The position numbers and the translations under genes are program-made. The notes beneath the pieces were generated by a model that did not search any database, was not told where the DNA came from, and saw nothing but the letters and a program-made list of their open reading frames with translations. Positions 1 through 4,921 of a stretch of 6,000 bases of DNA are shown here, piece after piece. The first letter of the stretch is position 1. Every line of letters starts with the position of its first letter. The DNA is from Campylobacteraceae bacterium (GTDB taxonomy: Bacteria > Campylobacterota > Campylobacteria > Campylobacterales > Sulfurovaceae). The stretch covers positions 1 to 6,000 of the forward strand of contig JALWMN010000074.1 in the NCBI GenBank assembly GCA_027083895.1, given 5' to 3'.

Positions 1-753
1 TCCAAAGATAATCTTATCAAAGATAAATCGTTGCTGTAACATTCCATCTATACGATCTCTTACTATACAGTTTTTTTCTGTTACTTCTATATGGATATCA
101 CTTGCACGTGCTACTATTGAACTACGTAAAATTAGTTCAATTAATTTTAAAACAGCTGGAGACTCATCATCTTCATCATTAAGAGCATTAGAGTTTAAAT
201 CTTTTTTAATATCTTCAACATAATTTTTTAGACTCTCATAGGTCTCAATTTGTAGAAGTTTTTCTTTGATATTTTGGTAAGAAGCAATTGCTCGTTTTAA
301 AATTTTATTAGGAAAGAAACGACTAATTGCATCTTGAGCAGCCATATCAAAAGGATCTGCAAAAACAGCATGGACATAGATATCATCTTCTTCAATTATA
401 ACAACACGATTTTTTAAAAGTAATGAGGTAGGGATTTTATTAAAAAGTGAACTGTCAATTTCTACATCTTGAAGATCAATATACTCGATATGTAAAGCAT
501 CTGCTATATATTTATAGAGTTCTGAAACCTTAATATTTTCTTTTGCAAAATCTTCAAGCTCTTCAAAACCTATATCTCCTTTTTTTAACTTCTGTAAGAT
601 ATAGTCAAAAAGTAGTTTCTTATCAACATAATTATTTTCGATTAAGTTTCCTAAACGAACTTTTTTATCCTGAGATAGAGTAGAAATGAAATCTTTTAAT
701 CTTTTTTTCTCAATAATATTATCTTTAATAAGTGACTCTAAAAGTTGACTCAT
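1..753 (-). CDS. mshE: GspE/PilB/MshE-family pilus assembly ATPase, N-terminal part (cut by window edge)
   Basis: This gene encodes the N-terminal 251 residues of a cytoplasmic secretion ATPase that powers pilin or pseudopilin polymerisation at the inner membrane. The frame is open from an ATG at 753 to the window edge, so the Walker A, Asp box, Walker B and zinc-binding parts lie outside. Residues 1-60 hold two similar helical units (about 4-27 and 33-56) like the MshEN/T2SSE N-terminal repeats. Residues about 60-160 look like the rest of the GspE N-terminal region, and an acidic linker (DEDDE, 193-197) follows. The family signature is clear from about 199: PAVLKLIELIL, then RASDIHIE (216-223) and RIDG (234-237), the N2 ATPase subdomain. 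An AGGGA Shine-Dalgarno, overlapping the upstream TAG stop, lies 6 nt before the ATG. The position after a secretin, an ExeA-like ATPase and a TPR gene matches mshE, and also ctsE of Campylobacter. A GspF/MshG-like gene is expected downstream. The family is certain; the exact subfamily is inferred from order. Confidence 0.93.
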   Translation of the reverse strand, partial: MSQLLESLIKDNIIEKKRLKDFISTLSQDKKVRLGNLIENNYVDKKLLFDYILQKLKKGDIGFEELEDFAKENIKVSELYKYIADALHIEYIDLQDVEIDSSLFNKIPTSLLLKNRVVIIEEDDIYVHAVFADPFDMAAQDAISRFFPNKILKRAIASYQNIKEKLLQIETYESLKNYVEDIKKDLNSNALNDEDDESPAVLKLIELILRSSIVARASDIHIEVTEKNCIVRDRIDGMLQQRFIFDKIIFG

Positions 754-759
754 ATTATA

Positions 760-764
760 TCCCT
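760..764 (-). promoter_or_regulatory. Ribosome binding site of the mshE-type gene
   Basis: AGGGA on the minus strand, 6 nt before the ATG at 753. Its first two bases belong to the TAG stop of the TPR gene. This 9-bp gap (754-762) is the longest non-coding stretch in the window. Confidence 0.7.
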
Positions 765-1554
765 ATTTAAAACTTTTACCAAATCGTAACTTATCAAGTA
801 AAGCTTTTGCTTTAGGAGATTTTGTTTCATCATAATATGATTGTAAAACTTTAATAGCATCAACTCTAAAGCCCTGTTTTGCTCTTGCTTTTGCAAAGAT
901 TATCCAACTATCTTCTATATCTCCATCGATATTATTTGTATTAATTGCCCAAGTTTCAGCTTTTTTGTAATTGCCTTTTTTGTAATAGTATTTAGCAATA
1001 TAGAGTGAGTCTTGTGGATCTTGTGTTGCTTTAAATCGCTCTTCTATTTCGGCAATTTTCTCTTTTTCTTGAATATCTTGTACGCTTTTTTGAGGAATTA
1101 CTACACTATTAAAATTAGATGCAACTTTTTTCTTCTCTTTTTCATCAAAGCCAATAACTCTAATTTCCTCTTTAGGAAGGTTTGGTTTAATAATTTTTGC
1201 ATTACTTAAATCGATTGACTCTTCTTGTTTAGATGGTTGTTGATGGTTTTGTCCAGCAACTATTAGAGGGTTTTGGGTTGTTGAGTTTTGTGATGTAGAA
1301 GTACCACTTGATTTTTGTTCATCTGCTTGAGTTTTAGTAATGATTATTGCTTTCTTCTCTTCCACTTGCTTTTGAGGCGGAGTGTTTTTTACTTCTTTTG
1401 CCTCTTCTTGTTTAGATTTATTCAGATAAGTTGCAGTAATTACTCCAACTCCACCAACTAAAATAAGAGCACTTAAAGCAATAAGAAGTGGTTTTTTAAT
1501 TTGATTTCGTTTATATTTTCTCCACTTCTTTTCTAACTCAGGTATATCATACAT
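763..1554 (-). CDS. Membrane-anchored TPR protein, MshN-like (CtsX position)
   Basis: The product is 263 aa and probably a bitopic inner-membrane protein with a periplasmic C-terminus. A basic cytoplasmic start (residues 1-21, rich in K/R) leads into one hydrophobic helix at about 22-44. A long low-complexity linker rich in K, E, Q, S, T and N follows (about 45-130). Residues about 181-245 form helical TPR-like units (YIAKYYYKKGNYKKAETWA, then AKARAKQGFRVDAIKVL), a fold for protein-protein contacts. The gene sits between the ExeA-like ATPase and the MshE-type ATPase, the place held by TPR protein MshN in MSHA loci and by ctsX in the C. jejuni competence cluster. Sequence identity to either is not shown here. 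It overlaps the end of the upstream ATPase gene by 8 nt. An AGGAG ribosome binding site at 1561-1565 lies 6 nt before the ATG and fixes the start. A role as partner of the ATPase or secretin is inference; the TPR content and topology are seen directly. Confidence 0.88.
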   Translation of the reverse strand: MYDIPELEKKWRKYKRNQIKKPLLIALSALILVGGVGVITATYLNKSKQEEAKEVKNTPPQKQVEEKKAIIITKTQADEQKSSGTSTSQNSTTQNPLIVAGQNHQQPSKQEESIDLSNAKIIKPNLPKEEIRVIGFDEKEKKKVASNFNSVVIPQKSVQDIQEKEKIAEIEERFKATQDPQDSLYIAKYYYKKGNYKKAETWAINTNNIDGDIEDSWIIFAKARAKQGFRVDAIKVLQSYYDETKSPKAKALLDKLRFGKSFK

Positions 1555-2356
1555 TGATTGCTCCTATTGCTATTGCTGCCATCTCTAAGAACTTTTGAGA
1601 AAATTTATCTCTACTAAATTGAGAAGGATCATGTTTTTCATAATATTGGTAGATTTCAAAAGTTGTATACATCAGTTTACTACATGCTCTAAAGTTTCCT
1701 TTTGTTACCTTATAGATAAAATCGATATTTTTTTGTTTAATTTGATTTGCAATTTCAAATTGATTAAATTTTAGTAAACGTTGATGTATGTAAGTTTTTA
1801 ACTCCTCTTTATTTGCATTTTTAAGTTCAATGCTTCCCCAAATTCTCGTTTGAAAGTGTGATTTTGCAATTACATCTTCATCAGTAGTTTTATGGACTGC
1901 AATTACAAAACGTAACACACCTGTATCTGAAAGGACCCGAATCTCCTCTAGAATCTTCTTTGGATAGAGTTGTGCTTCATCTAAAAGAATAATAATTTCA
2001 CGTTGTCCTTTAATCGCTTTACAATATTCTACAAAAGTATTAAAGTCAACTTTAGTATTTTTAGGCATCTTTTTTTGAATTAATATAACAAAGAGACGAC
2101 GAAAAAACTCCTCTTCGCTTAAGAGTGGAGAGTTAATAAAGTGTATCTCTTTTTGATACTTTTTCTTTTCGTATATTCGCTTTAACAAGAGGCTTTTACC
2201 AGTACCTGGTTCACCATAAAGTAGCATAAGTTTAAATGGCTTTTCAAAAGCCATTTCAAGCTCTTCATATGCCATTATAGAGCTTGGTAACTCTACATAA
2301 CTCTCTAGATTAATTTCATCAACAAAGCACTCTTTAGCGACTTCAAAATAACTCAC
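1547..2356 (-). CDS. mshM: ExeA/GspA/MshM-type AAA+ ATPase (GTG start)
   Basis: This 269 aa cytoplasmic P-loop ATPase is of the ExeA/GspA type. In type II secretion, relatives help place the secretin through the cell wall; MshM and Campylobacter CtsP are the pilus and competence counterparts. Walker A is GEPGTGKS (residues 48-55). Walker B is IIILLDEAQ (121-129), whose DEAQ ending is usual in this family. RIWGSIELKNANKEEL (171-186) matches the region after the arginine finger, and GNFRACSKL (220-228) matches the sensor-2 part. The protein stops after the ATPase module, so it lacks the membrane and peptidoglycan-binding C-terminal half of full-length ExeA/GspA, as MshM does. The start codon is GTG at 2356, overlapping the secretin's TGA stop as GTGA. 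An AGGAG at 2366-2370 lies 9 nt upstream, and the next in-frame methionine is at residue 28, too far in to be the start. Its place directly after the secretin supports the call. Very good confidence in the family, good in the MshM subtype. Confidence 0.9.
   Translation of the reverse strand: MSYFEVAKECFVDEINLESYVELPSSIMAYEELEMAFEKPFKLMLLYGEPGTGKSLLLKRIYEKKKYQKEIHFINSPLLSEEEFFRRLFVILIQKKMPKNTKVDFNTFVEYCKAIKGQREIIILLDEAQLYPKKILEEIRVLSDTGVLRFVIAVHKTTDEDVIAKSHFQTRIWGSIELKNANKEELKTYIHQRLLKFNQFEIANQIKQKNIDFIYKVTKGNFRACSKLMYTTFEIYQYYEKHDPSQFSRDKFSQKFLEMAAIAIGAINV
1561..1565 (-). promoter_or_regulatory. Ribosome binding site of the TPR gene inside the upstream ATPase gene
   Basis: AGGAG on the minus strand, 6 nt before the ATG at 1554. 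It lies within the last codons of the ExeA-like ATPase gene, whose stop at 1547-1549 lies downstream of this start. The TPR gene is therefore probably translated by ribosomes arriving from or re-initiating at the overlap. Confidence 0.75.
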
Positions 2357-3876
2357 TTGACAATACTCCTATATCCTAAACTCTTCAGCGAGAGATTCTT
2401 GCTGCCATTAGTAATGTGTGGTGTAATTATAACAACTAATTCTTCAGTTCGTTTAATCTTTTTCTCTCTTTTAAAAGCTGCTCCTAAAAGTGGCATATCA
2501 CCTAAAAGTGGCACTTTACTTTCAACTTTACTCTCAACGCTTGAGATTAATCCACCTAATATTGCATGTTTACCATCTTTTACCTTAATAACTGTTGAGA
2601 TTTGTCTTCTAATGAGATCTGGTGGCATTGTACGAGTACCAGTATTAGAGACAGTACCATCAGTTTCTGTAATAGATGGATTAATCTTTAATGTTATCAT
2701 ACCACGTTTATCTATTTCTGGAGTAATATCTAGCAAAATGCCAGCAAAAACTGAGTCGATAGTTTCGCTTGTTGTAGTCTCTTTATTATTATCTTTTGTA
2801 GAAGTACTACTTTTTGTCTTATAAAAGAGCTCTTTTCCTACACTAATAAGAGCTGGCTGGTTATTAAGAGTCATGATTTTAGGATTAGAGATCGATTTTA
2901 CATCACCTTGTGTTTTAAGGAAACGAATTACATCATTAATTGTAGCAAATCCATGAGTTTGGAAAAGTTTTGCATTACTTGGTCGAGAACCAAGTCCATA
3001 TTTTACTTCTGTAATTCTATCGTTTTCAGTTTTCAATCCAGCAATATTTTTTTGAGTCATATGGATTGTATTGATAGAAAAGTTTTGCAAACCATAAAGT
3101 GCATTCCAATCAATACCAGTAGAATGATCTCGATTAAGCGTGACTGAGAGTATTTTTACATCAATTAGTACTTGAGTTTTTACCTGTTTGGCTAATGCTG
3201 TAATATAGCGTTCTACTCTTCTTAACTGTTTAGGAGTCCCTGTAACAGTAACAAGGCCCCCTTCAGGATCTACAATTGGTTCTAGAGGATTATATTGCCA
3301 TGTATTACCACTTGCATCCACCCAGGTTCCATCTTTTGCTTTGGTAAAGTTCATACTTCCATCACCAGAGACTACAAGGATTTGATGAATCTCTTTTTTT
3401 AACTTTTTCCAAAAATCAAATTTATCGTTACTTTGGATTGCCATACCACTTGCAGAGGATATATTTTGTCCCTTGGTCTTTCCTGCATTAGCAATATTGA
3501 TATTTGCATTAGAACTTCCAGTCCTATCACTTGAGATATAATGGACTTTGAAAGTTTTTGTAACTAAATAGGATATAGAGAGCTTATTGCCTTCAAGTTG
3601 ATAATTTAAATCATTATCTTTTAAAAGTAGATTCAAAAAATCATGTAGTGTACTATTTTTTAAGTGGGTATAGTAGAGCTTCTTTTTAAGTCTTTGTTGT
3701 GCGGCAGCATCTTTAACAACAATACTTAATCCACAACTTTGAGCTAAATTATCAAGTGCATCTGCTATAGATAACTCTTTTTGTATTGTGACATTAAATC
3801 GTTGATTACTACAACTATTTGCATTTAATGCCTCATATGAAAAGAGTAGACAAAGAGTAATGAGTATCTTTTTCAT
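2353..3876 (-). CDS. mshL: Outer-membrane secretin, MshL/PilQ/GspD family
   Basis: This 507 aa secretin forms the multimeric outer-membrane channel through which a pilus passes or DNA enters. A signal peptide covers about residues 1-20 (MKKILITLCLLFSYEALNA). Cys22 is not in a good lipobox, so it is probably not a lipoprotein. Residues about 33-102 form an STN/secretin N-terminal domain. Next come a Ser/Asn/Gly-rich stretch (120-145) and a second N domain ending in the GGLVTVTGTPKQLRRVE region (206-222). The secretin core runs from about 237 to 490: VLIDVKILSVTLN, SNPKIMTLNNQPALISVG, ILLDITPEI, AILGGLI, then the hallmark VPLLGDMPLLGAAF (455-468) and ELVVIITPHI near the end. The length and the FDFWKKL element in the N region fit MshL. 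A strong AGGAAGG site at 3882-3888 lies 5 nt before the ATG, which is 2 nt after the stop of the PilP-like gene. In Campylobacter the positional equivalent is ctsD. There is no frameshift or truncation. Confidence 0.95.
   Translation of the reverse strand: MKKILITLCLLFSYEALNANSCSNQRFNVTIQKELSIADALDNLAQSCGLSIVVKDAAAQQRLKKKLYYTHLKNSTLHDFLNLLLKDNDLNYQLEGNKLSISYLVTKTFKVHYISSDRTGSSNANINIANAGKTKGQNISSASGMAIQSNDKFDFWKKLKKEIHQILVVSGDGSMNFTKAKDGTWVDASGNTWQYNPLEPIVDPEGGLVTVTGTPKQLRRVERYITALAKQVKTQVLIDVKILSVTLNRDHSTGIDWNALYGLQNFSINTIHMTQKNIAGLKTENDRITEVKYGLGSRPSNAKLFQTHGFATINDVIRFLKTQGDVKSISNPKIMTLNNQPALISVGKELFYKTKSSTSTKDNNKETTTSETIDSVFAGILLDITPEIDKRGMITLKINPSITETDGTVSNTGTRTMPPDLIRRQISTVIKVKDGKHAILGGLISSVESKVESKVPLLGDMPLLGAAFKREKKIKRTEELVVIITPHITNGSKNLSLKSLGYRSIVK
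2366..2370 (-). promoter_or_regulatory. Ribosome binding site that fixes the GTG start of the ExeA-like ATPase
   Basis: AGGAG on the minus strand, 9 nt before the GTG at 2356, embedded in the last codons of the secretin gene (encoding YRSIVK). With the GTGA start/stop overlap it supports GTG initiation and translational coupling to the secretin. Confidence 0.75.
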
Positions 3877-3878
3877 GG

Positions 3879-4289
3879 TTACCTTCCTACTGTTATGGTT
3901 ATTTTACTATTATTTTGATCAAAAATAAGAATTTTCTCTTTTTTGTCATTTTTAAGAAATACAGCATCTTCCATAATATCCTCAAGCCGATATGAGCCAA
4001 CTTTTTCTCCAATCTTATACCATTGCCCATTTATATTGGCACTACCATTCATGATTGCAATCAGTTTAAACTTTTCTTCATGCTTTTTTAAAACTGTGCC
4101 ATTGGTGTCACTTTGAGAGTTATTTTGTTCAACAATTAATTGTGGCATTGGGGATGGAGTTGATAAAATTGTCTCTTCAGCTATTTTAGAAACCCTTTTT
4201 GTAGGGAGTTTTGTTAGAATTGTGTCAATATCTTCACCATAAAGCATTACTCCAAATAGTAGCCAGAGCATTAAGAGTCTCTTTTTCAT
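3879..4289 (-). CDS. PilP/MshK-like exported protein with GspC-type HR domain
   Basis: This small periplasmic protein (136 aa) probably links the inner-membrane PilN/PilO-type complex to the secretin. An N-terminal hydrophobic segment (residues 1-18, MKKRLLMLWLLFGVMLYG) acts as a signal peptide or membrane anchor. A flexible S/T/P/N/Q-rich spacer (about 20-70) follows. Residues about 74-125 form a compact domain resembling the PilP / GspC homology region: FKLIAIMNGSANINGQWYKI, GEKVGSYRLEDI, then a hydrophobic strand pair ending KILIF. The ATG at 4289 is chosen as start because it makes an ATGA overlap with the PilO-like stop, repeating the spacing seen at the next junction upstream, and because it begins exactly at a normal signal peptide. 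The frame also extends to a TTG at 4304, which would only add five residues. PilP proteins are often lipoproteins, but this one has no cysteine. Position suits mshK or ctsR. The family call rests on the domain pattern plus context. Confidence 0.82.
   Translation of the reverse strand: MKKRLLMLWLLFGVMLYGEDIDTILTKLPTKRVSKIAEETILSTPSPMPQLIVEQNNSQSDTNGTVLKKHEEKFKLIAIMNGSANINGQWYKIGEKVGSYRLEDIMEDAVFLKNDKKEKILIFDQNNSKITITVGR
3882..3888 (-). promoter_or_regulatory. Strong ribosome binding site of the secretin gene
   Basis: AGGAAGG on the minus strand, 5 nt before the ATG at 3876 and formed by the last two sense codons of the PilP-like gene. It is the longest purine match of the junctions here, fitting a product needed in many copies per channel; that last point is inference. 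Confidence 0.75.
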
Positions 4290-4921
4290 GGTTTTATCCC
4301 CCAAACAGTTAGGTTTAGATCCGCCCTTGGTTTATCATCTGTAGCTTCCAAAGAAACTTTGCTAATATTAGCAACAAGCTCAGTCTGTTCAATTTGATTC
4401 ATAAAATTAAGTATTTTGTTATATTCACCTTGAACTTTAATTTCAACATCAAGAATTTTGCCAAAACTACTGTTTTGGTCATAGTATTGGTTTGTAATAC
4501 TGTGTACTTTAAGATCATTATTTTTAGCATCTATGGCAATAGTATGTAAAAACTTTGACCAATTATCTTTTGTATAGAGTAAAGATGCAAATTTTTTTAT
4601 AGAACCATCCAATTTTGTTAATTTTTCTCTCAGTTCATTCATTGCCATACGTTTTTTAACTATTTTTCGATTTAATTGCTTAATCGTATAGTTTCTATCT
4701 CCATTTATAGTAATTGAATTTAAATATGTTCGTGCACTTTCTATTTTTGTTTTTAAATCCTGATTTTTATTCTCTTGCTCTTTTCTGTAAGCTGTAGAAA
4801 CAGGTTCAAGAACACTATAAAGCAAATAACCTACTAATGCTGCAATTAAAACTATCATTAGCCATACTTCATTTTTTTTACGACTATTATAGTAGTTATC
4901 TAATTTATCTAAAATGCTCAT
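4286..4921 (-). CDS. PilO/MshJ-like inner-membrane alignment protein
   Basis: This 211 aa bitopic inner-membrane protein is of the PilO/GspM type, part of the alignment complex between the cytoplasmic platform and the secretin. Residues 1-18 are cytoplasmic, with the KK and RKK pattern before the membrane. One transmembrane helix spans about 19-38 (VWLMIVLIAALVGYLLYSV). A charged, probably coiled-coil region follows (about 42-112). The C-terminal part (about 115-211) has the alpha/beta pattern of the PilO ferredoxin-like fold. Most telling is VQGEYNKILNFMNQIEQTELV (residues 163-183), which carries the family's G-x-Y then F-x-x-x-I/L-E arrangement and precedes the last strands (ADLNLTVWGI). 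The gene overlaps its upstream neighbour as ATGA and its downstream neighbour in the same way. A GGAGA at 4928-4932 lies 6 nt before the ATG. Sequence divergence is usual for this family, so the call rests on topology, that motif and position. Confidence 0.87.
   Translation of the reverse strand: MSILDKLDNYYNSRKKNEVWLMIVLIAALVGYLLYSVLEPVSTAYRKEQENKNQDLKTKIESARTYLNSITINGDRNYTIKQLNRKIVKKRMAMNELREKLTKLDGSIKKFASLLYTKDNWSKFLHTIAIDAKNNDLKVHSITNQYYDQNSSFGKILDVEIKVQGEYNKILNFMNQIEQTELVANISKVSLEATDDKPRADLNLTVWGIKP

Noticed and set aside
754..782. Promoter-like pair on the minus strand before the mshE-type gene: TTGGTA (777-782), 17-nt spacer, TATAAT (754-759).
   Set aside because: The TATAAT touches the ATG at 753, so transcription would begin inside the coding sequence and omit the start codon. 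AT-rich DNA gives such matches often, and the AGGGA ribosome binding site explains this gap better.
1012..1209. Short plus-strand open frame, Phe/Leu/Asn-rich.
   Set aside because: It is antisense to the lysine-rich TPR protein; poly-Lys codons read backwards give Phe/Leu runs. There is no independent support.
2483..2513. Perfect 13-bp direct repeat (cctaaaagtggca at 2483-2495 and 2501-2513).
   Set aside because: It encodes the duplicated PLLGDMPLLG hallmark of secretins, so it reflects protein sequence and not a mobile or regulatory repeat.
2357..2824. Open frame of 155 codons on the plus strand.
   Set aside because: It lies antisense to the conserved secretin core, starts at a non-ATG codon, has no sensible domain pattern and is a shadow of the secretin gene.
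2908..3147. Plus-strand open frame of 79 codons.
   Set aside because: Antisense to the secretin core with cysteine/serine-rich unstructured translation; a shadow frame.
4290..4304. TTG at 4304 as the start of the PilP-like gene, adding five residues.
   Set aside because: The ATG at 4289 gives a normal signal peptide and an ATGA overlap like the neighbouring junction, and the GGGGGA stretch upstream can serve as its ribosome binding site.
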